A stretch of DNA of 63,197 nt from Actinomadura sp. 7K507 (GTDB lineage Bacteria > Actinomycetota > Actinomycetes > Streptosporangiales > Streptosporangiaceae), in contig NZ_SMKK01000018.1 of NCBI RefSeq assembly GCF_004348425.1, positions 1 through 63,197 of the forward strand, read 5' to 3'. Under the pieces are notes generated by a model. That model was not told the origin of the DNA. It saw nothing but the letters and a program-made list of their open reading frames with translations, and ran no database searches. Both the position numbers and the translations under genes were made by a program. Shown piece after piece: positions 26,791-33,507 of this stretch; positions within the stretch are counted from its first letter, which is position 1, and every line of letters starts with the position of its first letter.

Positions 26791-27892
26791 GGGCGATGTT
26801 GCGGGAAGCGTTCCGGTCCGCGTGCGCAACGACGCCGCAGCCCCGGCAGATGAACAACGCCTGATCCACCCGGTTAAGGCGACTCACGTGACCGCAGTCG
26901 GCGCAGGTCTGCGAGGTGTAGGCCGGATCCACGAACACGACCGGGACTCCGGCGCGGCGGGCCTTGTAGCAGATGAACGATGCGAGCTGGGCGAAGGCCC
27001 ACGAATGGAAGGCGGCCCGTTGGGGCTTGCGGTGCCGTACCCGGGAGCGGATGCCCGTCAACTCTTCTAGGGCGATCCCATATCCGGTGCGTTCAGCCTC
27101 GGCCACGATCCGTTTCGAAACACAGTGGTTGACGTCGGTGGCGCGCCGCCGCTCCTTACGGCGCCGCCGCTTCAGCACGCGCTTGGCGGCCTTGGTTCGC
27201 TTCTTCTGCAGTTGGCGGCGCAAGGCCGCCTGGCGGGCCCGGTGCCGGTTCAGCCCGCGCCCGGCCGCCCGGTACCCACCCGAGGTGGTCGCGATGTTCT
27301 CGATGCCCAGGTCCACCCCGACGAACCCGGAGGGCTCTTCGTTCAAAGGCTGTTCAGGGACTTCGACGGTGACCAGCAGCAGCCATCTGCTGTCCCGGTA
27401 CAGCAGGTCCGACTCCCCATGCGGGTATCTTGTCAGTGCCATGCGCGCCTTGGTGGAGCAGGCGAAGGCGATGTCCTTGCACCGGCCCCGGGTGGTCCAG
27501 ATCGACACCGTGCCCGCGTCCACCGCCATCGACAGGTTCCGCTGGTCGAACGGCTGTCCCGCATCTGGCCGGAACACGATCGGTTTGCCCTCGGCGCGGA
27601 TGCGGCGTTTGGAACCGGTGCGGCCGAGGTTCCCGGCGCGGAGGTTGGCGCGCAGGGTGGTGTAGGCGTCAGCGACTTTCTTGATCACATGCTGGGCCGC
27701 CTGCGACCCGATCCCCGTCTCCCGCACCTGCCGGTAGGTGGCCCTGCGCAGGTCGTAGTTGCGCGTGGTTCCGGTGTCGAACGCGACCTGCGACACCCGG
27801 TTCGCGGCCGCGTTGCAGGCGTGCAGGGTCTCGGCCAGCGCGGCGGCCTGCGCGGCCGTCGGCAGCAACCTAACCTGCACGGCGAGTTTCAC
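26729..27892 (-). CDS. tnpB: TnpB, RNA-guided nuclease of an IS200/IS605-group element
   Basis: A 387-residue TnpB (OrfB) protein. Catalytic RuvC residues appear intact: Asp in FVGVDLGIENIATTS, Glu in IALEELTGIRSR, Asp in VAHADRNASRNIAHRA. The zinc finger CADCGH/CRGCG is present. The basic bridge region (QKKRTKAAKRVLKRRRRK) is normal. The N-terminus KLAVQVRLLPT matches family starts, so I take the GTG at 27892; an ATG at 27928 would add unrelated residues. TnpB cuts DNA beside a short TAM under omega-RNA guidance and protects the element from loss. Confidence 0.9.
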   Translation of the reverse strand: MKLAVQVRLLPTAAQAAALAETLHACNAAANRVSQVAFDTGTTRNYDLRRATYRQVRETGIGSQAAQHVIKKVADAYTTLRANLRAGNLGRTGSKRRIRAEGKPIVFRPDAGQPFDQRNLSMAVDAGTVSIWTTRGRCKDIAFACSTKARMALTRYPHGESDLLYRDSRWLLLVTVEVPEQPLNEEPSGFVGVDLGIENIATTSGGYRAAGRGLNRHRARQAALRRQLQKKRTKAAKRVLKRRRRKERRRATDVNHCVSKRIVAEAERTGYGIALEELTGIRSRVRHRKPQRAAFHSWAFAQLASFICYKARRAGVPVVFVDPAYTSQTCADCGHVSRLNRVDQALFICRGCGVVAHADRNASRNIAHRAAAAWDAGRQSSAPASDP

Positions 27893-28282
27893 AGCGTGAC
27901 CATACCAACACCCACCGACAACCCGCATTCCGCACGGTTCCTCCGCCGCCGAGGGAGGCCCCGACGGGGTGGTGCCTGGGATCTCTCGGGTCCAGGCTCT
28001 CCACGTCGTCCGCAGCCACGCGCCAGGACGTCGTGGTCGAGCAGGACAGCCCCCGCATCAGGGAACCGGCCTCGGGTTGTCCGCCGTCGATCAGAGCGCT
28101 CCGGTGTGGGGGTGCAGGGCCTCGGCGAGTCCCGCGGCCCCGGGAAGGTCGCTCAACGAGTTCTCCTCAGGTGCGTGGGCTGCAACCGCTGTCGCCGTAT
28201 CCGGGGCTGCACTCCCCATCAGGATGAGTGCCGAGGACGGCGGCGGTCGCTCGCCCGGCGGGCGGGGCCCGGCGGGTGAGGG
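27893..28282. other. 390-base spacer between tnpB and the acyl-CoA dehydrogenase gene
   Basis: Holds the undefined left end of the TnpB element (first 70 bases) and then DNA with no supported gene. The minus strand has short open stretches resembling eroded coding sequence (for example around 28076-28160), but none with a start, ribosome site or recognisable motif. Confidence 0.4.
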
Positions 28283-29437
28283 TCAGGGCATCGACCGGAG
28301 GATGCGGCGGGCGGTGGTCTGGATGTGCACCTCGTCGGGGCCGTCGTAGACGCGGGCCTCGCGGGCGTGGCGGTACATCCGCGACAGGGGCGTGTCGTCG
28401 GTGAGGCCCATGGCGCCGTGGACCTGGATGGCGCGGTCGACGACGTTGTGCAGCATGCGGGCGCCGACGACCTTGATGGCGCCGATCTCGATGCGGGCTT
28501 GGCTCCCCGCGTCGATCTGCTCGGCGGCCTGGAGGGTCAGCAGCCGGGACGCCTGGATCTCGGTGTAGGAGTCGAAGACGTGCTGCTGCATGAGCTGCTT
28601 GGCCGACAGCGGCTCGCCGAAGGCGACGCGGGTGCCGAGGCGGGCGCACATGAGCTCGAAGGCGCGCTGTGCCTGGCCGAGCCACCGCATGCAGTGGAAG
28701 ATCCGTCCGGGGCCGAGGCGGTCCTGGGCGATGACGAAGCCGTGCCCGCGGGGGCCGAGCAGGTTGTCCGCCGGGACGCGCACGTCGTCGTAGGCGACCT
28801 CGTAGTGGCCGCCGTTGATGCCGAGGACGGGCGTGTCCCGGACGATGCGGTAGCCGGGCGTGTCCGTCGGCACGACGATCATGCTGAAGGCGCGGTGCGG
28901 GGCCGTGTCCTCGGGTTCGGTGCGGCACATGACCGTGGTGTAGGCGGCGTTGGCGGCGTTCGTCGTGAACCATTTGCGGCCGCTGATGACCCAGTGGTCG
29001 CCGTCCAGGACGGCCGTCGTCCGCAGCTGGGTCGGGTCGGAGCCGGCGACGTCGGGCTCGGTCATCGCGAAGCTCGGCGACACCTCGCCCGCGACCATCG
29101 GGGCCAGGTAGCGCTCACGCCAGCGGGGGCTCGCGTGCTTGTGCAGCATGAGCGAGTCCTGGAGGGTGAACGTGCCGAGGGCGATCTGGCCCCATTCGGA
29201 GCGGCCCTGCACCTCGTTGACGTAGACGTAGTCGAGGAAGGGGAGGCCCCCGCCGCCCAGTTCGGCGGGGTGCCCGAGCGCCCAGAGGCCCGCGTCCTTG
29301 GCCTCCTGCTGGAGTTGCCGGAGTCTCCCCACGTCGCCGCCGTTGAGCTCGGGCTCGGCCGGCTCCACGCGTTCGGTCATGAACTCGTGGACCGCGTCGC
29401 GGACGTCCCGGACCCGGTCCGGCACGGAGAACAGCAT
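28283..29437 (-). CDS. Acyl-CoA dehydrogenase, ACAD10/11-like
   Basis: A 384-residue flavoenzyme with the full ACAD fold: FAD/substrate block FAMTEPDVAGSDPTQLRTTA, then WVISGRKWFTTNAANA, then C-terminal VHGAMGLTDDTPLSRMYRHA. The segment that normally holds the catalytic Glu (YEGT) reads VYDGPDEVH, with Asp, as in ACAD10/11-type enzymes. Those are linked to an APH-type kinase acting on 4-hydroxyacyl-CoA; such a kinase gene lies at 31527-32843. The ATG at 29437 is likely; a GTG at 29446 overlapping the upstream stop (GTGA) is an alternative. Confidence 0.88.
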   Translation of the reverse strand: MLFSVPDRVRDVRDAVHEFMTERVEPAEPELNGGDVGRLRQLQQEAKDAGLWALGHPAELGGGGLPFLDYVYVNEVQGRSEWGQIALGTFTLQDSLMLHKHASPRWRERYLAPMVAGEVSPSFAMTEPDVAGSDPTQLRTTAVLDGDHWVISGRKWFTTNAANAAYTTVMCRTEPEDTAPHRAFSMIVVPTDTPGYRIVRDTPVLGINGGHYEVAYDDVRVPADNLLGPRGHGFVIAQDRLGPGRIFHCMRWLGQAQRAFELMCARLGTRVAFGEPLSAKQLMQQHVFDSYTEIQASRLLTLQAAEQIDAGSQARIEIGAIKVVGARMLHNVVDRAIQVHGAMGLTDDTPLSRMYRHAREARVYDGPDEVHIQTTARRILRSMP

Positions 29438-29442
29438 CGGCT

Positions 29443-30081
29443 TCACCCGCCGGTCAGGTCGGCGGAGATGTCGCGGTCGCCGTAGCCCTCGGGCGCGGCG
29501 ACCTCGACGATCGGCTCGGGACGGTTGTCGAACTCCACCCGCAGCGCCCGTGACATCACCGCGTGCATGTCGTACATGCAGGTGATGTAGGTGAGCTGGA
29601 GGATCTCCTTGTCGGAGAGGTGCTCCTTGAGGACGTCGAAGATCCGGTCGGCGACCCGGCCGCCGTCCAGGACGAGCCCGTCGGTGTAGGCGAGGACGGC
29701 GCGTTCCAGCGGCGAGTAGCAGTCGGCCGTCTGCCAGTGCGGGATCGCCTCGATCTTCTCCTCGGGCATGCCGAGCGCCCGCATCTGCTTGCAGTGCTGC
29801 GAGAAGACGAACTGGCTGCCGCGCGCCCACCCGGCCCGGCACTGGCCCAGCTCGCGGAGGGCGGGGTCCAGTTCGGCGTTCCGGTACAGGGCGAAGCCGC
29901 GGACGGCATGCCGGAACACCTCCGGGGACTGCGCGAAGACCGTCCACCAGTCGCCGGGCGACCCGGTCGCGGTGCCGTGGTCGACGGCCGGGTCGCGGTC
30001 GGGGGCGAACAGGTGGTCGTAGAAGAAGAGAATGCGCTCGTCGGTCACCTCGGCGCGGGGGACTTCACGCAGTCGCGGCAT
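29443..30081 (-). CDS. Carboxymuconolactone decarboxylase (AhpD-like) family protein
   Basis: A 212-residue protein with the all-helical CMD fold. The active region FVFSQHCKQMRALGMPEEKI resembles the CMD/AhpD motif but with a single Cys and no CxxC, so AhpD-type peroxidase chemistry is unlikely. Later helices (LSDKEILQLTYITCMYDMHA) are typical of the family. The ATG follows AAGGAGAAG. It overlaps the VOC gene by 17 bases upstream and nearly touches the dehydrogenase gene downstream: a tight three-gene catabolic operon. Confidence 0.8.
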   Translation of the reverse strand: MPRLREVPRAEVTDERILFFYDHLFAPDRDPAVDHGTATGSPGDWWTVFAQSPEVFRHAVRGFALYRNAELDPALRELGQCRAGWARGSQFVFSQHCKQMRALGMPEEKIEAIPHWQTADCYSPLERAVLAYTDGLVLDGGRVADRIFDVLKEHLSDKEILQLTYITCMYDMHAVMSRALRVEFDNRPEPIVEVAAPEGYGDRDISADLTGG

Positions 30082-30646
30082 GCTTCTCCTTGGAAAGGGT
30101 GCGGTCGGCTTCGGTCTTGGGCTCGTGGGAGACGTCGGACTCGTCGAACGTGCGCGTCCAGCACGCGAATTCGAGGAGGATCCCGTCCGGGTCCTGGAAG
30201 TAGAACGACCGGACGAACACGCCCTCGTCCATTTCGCGGGACACGCCGTACTCGCTGTCGTCGTGGTTCAGGATCGGGCTGACCTTGACGCCCTTGTCCC
30301 TCAGCCTGAGACGGTAGTCCTCGAACTTCTCGACCGGGACGTGGAACGCGACGTGGTTCATCGAGCCGACCGCGCTGAGCAGTTCGCCCTCTTCGGGGCG
30401 GCCCTTCGGCGCGGAGATGCCGGGGACGGGGTCGGGCGCGTCCGGGAACCAGAAGAACGCCACGCAGTCGCCGCCGCCGCAGTCGAAGAAGAAGTGCTGG
30501 CCCATGCCGCCCGGGAGATCCAGGGTCTTGATGAGCGGCATTCCGAGGACACCGGAGTAGAAGTCGATGGTCCGCTTCATGTCGGACGACACCAGCGCCA
30601 GGTGGTTGATGCCACCGAGTTCGAACTCGGTGTTTCCGGTGGTCAT
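30065..30646 (-). CDS. VOC superfamily (glyoxalase/extradiol dioxygenase-like) protein
   Basis: A 193-residue protein with two beta-alpha-beta-beta-beta modules. Likely metal ligands are His15 in INHLALVSSDM, His in MNHVAFHVP, and Glu in PDGILLEFACW, the spacing of VOC metalloenzymes. It could cleave or isomerise a catabolic intermediate. It is first in the minus-strand operon VOC-CMD-ACAD and faces a divergent TetR gene that probably controls it. Confidence 0.85.
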   Translation of the reverse strand: MTTGNTEFELGGINHLALVSSDMKRTIDFYSGVLGMPLIKTLDLPGGMGQHFFFDCGGGDCVAFFWFPDAPDPVPGISAPKGRPEEGELLSAVGSMNHVAFHVPVEKFEDYRLRLRDKGVKVSPILNHDDSEYGVSREMDEGVFVRSFYFQDPDGILLEFACWTRTFDESDVSHEPKTEADRTLSKEKHAATA

Positions 30647-30696
30647 GGGACCTCCCTGTCGAGGGTGCGGGGGTCGCGGCCCCGCGCCTCCCCAGA

Positions 30697-30721
30697 AGTT
30701 GACTTGACTGTCATATCAACT
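30697..30721. promoter_or_regulatory. Candidate TetR operator
   Basis: AGTTGA and TCAACT, 13 bases apart, form an inverted repeat in an A/T-rich island between the divergent VOC and TetR genes. TTGACT hexamers overlapping it could serve as -35 elements. Confidence 0.45.
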
Positions 30722-30787
30722 TACTCGATTCTCGGATACTCTTCCTGCCAGCATCGGTTTGTCAACCCGGCGGAGGGGTCAGCGGTC

Positions 30788-31414
30788 ATGGGCGGCGGGG
30801 ACGATCCAGCAGGTCAGCAGGCACCGCTGACCGAGCGCGGCGCCCGGACCCGGGAACGCCTCATCGTCGCCGCGCGCGAAGTGTTCGAGGAACGCGGCTT
30901 CCCGGAGACCCGCGTCGCGCACATCACGCGGCACGCCAACGTGGCCTACGGCTCCTTCTACACGTACTTCCCGTCCAAGGAGGCGGTGTTCCTGGAGGTC
31001 GCCGACCGGCTCTTCGAGGACATGACGCACCACGACCTCGTCCCGGCCGCGGGCCCCTCCCCCAGCGCCCGCGTCCGCCGCGCCAACCGCGCCTACTACG
31101 AGGCGTACCGGCGCAACGCGAAGATGATGGCGATCATCGAGCAGGTCGCGACGTTCAACGAGGAGTTCCAGGAGATGCGCCGCAAGCACCGCGCGGCGGC
31201 CTGGAACCGCTCGGTGAAGGCGATCGAACGATGGCAGCGTGCCGGTATCGTCCCTTCCGACCTCGACGCTGAGATGACCTCCCGCGCGCTCGCCGCGATG
31301 GTCGACCACTCGCTGTACCTGTGGCTCGTCCAAGGCGACGACAACGCCGACACCGAACGCCTTCTGGACACCCTCGACGCCGTCACCGTCCGCGCCCTCG
31401 GCCTTCCGACCTGA
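30788..31414 (+). CDS. TetR family transcriptional regulator
   Basis: A 208-residue regulator. The helix-turn-helix covers about 15-62 (ARTRERLIVAAREVFEERGF; GSFYTYFPSKEAVF), and the rest is an all-helical ligand domain. The ATG follows CGGAGGGG. It is divergent from the VOC-CMD-ACAD operon, with the inverted repeat at 30697-30721 between them, so it is the likely repressor of that operon. Downstream on the same strand is the kinase gene. Its stop codon lies inside the first unit of a 15-bp tandem array. Confidence 0.9.
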   Translation: MGGGDDPAGQQAPLTERGARTRERLIVAAREVFEERGFPETRVAHITRHANVAYGSFYTYFPSKEAVFLEVADRLFEDMTHHDLVPAAGPSPSARVRRANRAYYEAYRRNAKMMAIIEQVATFNEEFQEMRRKHRAAAWNRSVKAIERWQRAGIVPSDLDAEMTSRALAAMVDHSLYLWLVQGDDNADTERLLDTLDAVTVRALGLPT

Positions 31415-31454
31415 CCCCCGCCGCCCTGACCCACGCCGCCCTGAATCCGCCGCC
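31411..31454 (+). repeat. Stop-codon tandem array after the TetR gene
   Basis: CTGACCCCCGCCGCC, CTGACCCACGCCGCC, CTGAATCCGCCGCC: two 15-bp units and a 14-bp unit. The gene's TGA (31412-31414) is in unit 1, and each later unit repeats TGA; all three are in the same frame. Confidence 0.85.
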
Positions 31455-31476
31455 CCGACCCTCGACAAGGAGACCC

Positions 31477-31530
31477 GTGGAACTCGCCGACCGTTTCATG
31501 GCCGCCGCCCAGCGCGCGGGCCGCGCATGA
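31477..31530 (+). CDS. 17-residue leader ORF coupled to the kinase gene
   Basis: A GTG start with a strong AAGGAG eight bases before it encodes MELADRFMAAAQRAGRA and stops at a TGA overlapping the kinase ATG (ATGA). The kinase itself has no ribosome site, so this small ORF probably delivers ribosomes to it. It might instead be a true leader peptide or the remnant of an older N-terminus. No homologue is known to me. Confidence 0.5.
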   Translation: MELADRFMAAAQRAGRA

Positions 31531-32843
31531 ACGCCCTGGAGCAGGCCCTCGCCGCCCGCCTGGGCACGGCCGTGTCGAACCTGCATCGGCTGTCGGGCGG
31601 CGCCAGCCGCGAAACGTGGTCGTTCGAGGCGGACGGCCGCCCGCTGATCCTGCGCCGCGACCCGCCCGCGTTCCCCGACCCGGACGCGATGGCCCGCGAG
31701 GCCGCCCTGCTGGTGTCCGCCGCGTCCGCGGACGTGCCCGTCCCCCACGTGGTCGACCACGGCGACGACCTGGCCGGCTCGCCTTACCTGATCATGGAGC
31801 GGCTGTACGGCGAGACGATCCCCCGCCGCCTCCTGCGCGACGAACGGCTCGCCGGCGTCCGCCCCCGCCTCGCCCGCGAGCTGGGCGGCATCCTGGCCCG
31901 CCTGCACACGATGGCGCCCGTCCCCGGCCTTCCCGGCGACGACCCGCTCACCGCGATCACCGCCTACTACGAGGAGTTCGACGAACCCCGTCCCTCCGTC
32001 GAACTCGCCCTGCGCTGGCTGCACGAGCACCGCCCGCCCGCGTCCGGCCGCCGGACGGTCGTCCACGGCGACTTCCGCAACGGCAACCTGATGATCGACA
32101 CGACCGGCGTGACCGGCGTCCTGGACTGGGAACTCGCCCACACCGGCGACCCGGCCGAAGACCTCGGCTGGCTCTGCGTGAAGGCCTGGCGCTTCGGCTC
32201 CCCCCACCCCGTCGGCGGCTTCGGCTCCCGCGAAGACCTCCTGGCCGGCTACGCCGAAGCAGGCGGAACCCCGCCCACCCCTGAAGAACTCCACTGGTGG
32301 GAGGTCTACGGCACCCTCCGCTGGGCGATCCTGTGCCGCCACCAGGCCGAGCGCTTCCTGAGCGGCTCTGACCTCTCCATCGAGTACGCCGTCCTGGGCC
32401 GGAAGGTCTGCGAACAGGAGCACGACCTCCTGCTGACCCTCGGCCTGACCGAACCGGCAACCGTCCAGGACCCGCTGAAGTCCGCGCGGAACACGGTGAC
32501 ACCGCCCCACGACCGACCTGACGCGTCCACGCTCATCGACGCGGTAGGCGCCTTCCTCATCGAGGCCGAGCAGCCCGACGACCGCCTCCGCTTCCACGCC
32601 CGCGTAGCCGCGTCGGCCCTCCGCATAGCCCGCCGGGAGCTCCTCCTAGGCGAAACCCACAAGGCCGCCCACCAGGCCCGCCTGCAGAACCTGGGCTGCG
32701 ACTCCGACGCCGACCTGGCGAAGGCCATCCGCGAAGGCACCCTCGACGACCGGAAAGACGAGGTAGTGGCCGCGGTAAGGGCCTCGATAACCGAGAAGCT
32801 AACCGTGGCCAACCCGGCCCACCTCGCCACCGACTGGACCTAG
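31527..32843 (+). CDS. APH-type phosphotransferase with C-terminal DUF6285 domain
   Basis: A 438-residue fusion. Residues 1-320 are an aminoglycoside phosphotransferase-fold kinase: nucleotide loop LSGGASRETW, Lys-equivalent in LILRRD, catalytic HGDFRNGNLM, and metal-binding DWELAHTGDPAEDLGW. Residues 335-438 form a helical DUF6285-like domain. Kinases of this type next to ACAD10/11-like dehydrogenases phosphorylate the hydroxyl of 4-hydroxyacyl-CoA. The ATG overlaps the leader ORF. It probably works with the dehydrogenase at 28283-29437, although that gene is on the other strand. Confidence 0.85.
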   Translation: MNALEQALAARLGTAVSNLHRLSGGASRETWSFEADGRPLILRRDPPAFPDPDAMAREAALLVSAASADVPVPHVVDHGDDLAGSPYLIMERLYGETIPRRLLRDERLAGVRPRLARELGGILARLHTMAPVPGLPGDDPLTAITAYYEEFDEPRPSVELALRWLHEHRPPASGRRTVVHGDFRNGNLMIDTTGVTGVLDWELAHTGDPAEDLGWLCVKAWRFGSPHPVGGFGSREDLLAGYAEAGGTPPTPEELHWWEVYGTLRWAILCRHQAERFLSGSDLSIEYAVLGRKVCEQEHDLLLTLGLTEPATVQDPLKSARNTVTPPHDRPDASTLIDAVGAFLIEAEQPDDRLRFHARVAASALRIARRELLLGETHKAAHQARLQNLGCDSDADLAKAIREGTLDDRKDEVVAAVRASITEKLTVANPAHLATDWT

Positions 32844-32904
32844 GACTCCGACGTCGCGACTAGGAGCACGTCGTCCGGATGATCCTCAAGCACCCGAGCG
32901 TGGG

Positions 32905-33441
32905 TCAGTCGTCCGGCATGAGGATGGTGGTCAGGATGACCCGGGTGCGGTCCGGGGCGGCCTCTAGGTCGAGGTACGGCGCGAGTACGCGGGACAGTTC
33001 CCCGGCCAGTGCCGACAACTCGTCGCCGGTGAGGTTCAGGGCGGCCTGCCGGTAGGTCACCGCGTCGGCGGCCGGGTCGGCGTTCGCGCGTTCGAGGTAG
33101 CGCTCGAAGTCGACGCGCAGATGTTCGGTGAACATCCGGAACAGGTGGCGGTGCTGCTCGCGGTCCAGGGCGCCGGCCGCTTCCTCGCCGATGAACTCGT
33201 CCTCGTTCCTCAGCGCGTAGGTGCGTTCCACCGCGCCCCGGACCTTGCGTTCGTGGACGACGTGGACGAGTTCGGCCTGCACGAGCGTGGCGATCTGCCG
33301 GTAGAGCGTGGCGGGCGGGACGTCGGTGAGCAGGCCGCGTAGTTGCGCGGTGGTCAGCTCGCGGCCCTGGAGGACCTGCACGATCCGCCAGCGCACCGGG
33401 TGCAGCAGCAGGTCCGCGGCGGACGAATCGGTGGAAGCCAT
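32905..33441 (-). CDS. Winged-helix transcriptional regulator (ArsR-like N-terminus)
   Basis: A 178-residue regulator. The DNA-binding region is LLLHPVRWRIVQVLQGRELT, then LRGLLTDVPPATLYRQIATL, an ArsR/HTH_20 pattern. The remainder is a helical domain of a type seen in YobV/YdfF-like regulators. It is divergent from the serine hydrolase gene across a 66-base A/T-rich spacer containing a palindrome, so it probably represses that gene and itself. The ATG start is at 33441. Confidence 0.82.
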   Translation of the reverse strand: MASTDSSAADLLLHPVRWRIVQVLQGRELTTAQLRGLLTDVPPATLYRQIATLVQAELVHVVHERKVRGAVERTYALRNEDEFIGEEAAGALDREQHRHLFRMFTEHLRVDFERYLERANADPAADAVTYRQAALNLTGDELSALAGELSRVLAPYLDLEAAPDRTRVILTTILMPDD

Positions 33442-33467
33442 GGCATCATTCTCATTTATGATAATAG

Positions 33468-33487
33468 TATCGTTATCGATGTTGATA
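33468..33487. promoter_or_regulatory. Candidate operator palindrome between regulator and serine hydrolase
   Basis: TATC-GTT-ATCGAT-GTT-GATA: outer TATC/GATA arms and a central ATCGAT. It is the most A/T-rich spot for several kilobases and lies between the two divergent start codons. Confidence 0.5.
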
Positions 33488-33507
33488 CCAATCTACCTGG
33501 GAGAGCC

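Larger units (their letters stand above)
26640..27960 (-). mobile_element. IS200/IS605-group element carrying only tnpB (IS1341-like)
   Basis: A solo tnpB unit without a Y1 transposase (tnpA). The right end is marked by the hairpin series at 26645-26743. The left end lies somewhere in 27893-27960, where CCTCC and GGAGG can pair on the minus strand. Exact ends are not fixed because such elements make no target duplication. Lacking tnpA, it would need help to move. Confidence 0.65.

Noticed and set aside
27870..28058. A 62-codon minus-strand frame before tnpB that might be a gene fragment.
   Set aside because: No ribosome site, motif or codon bias; it overlaps the tnpB start and the presumed element end.
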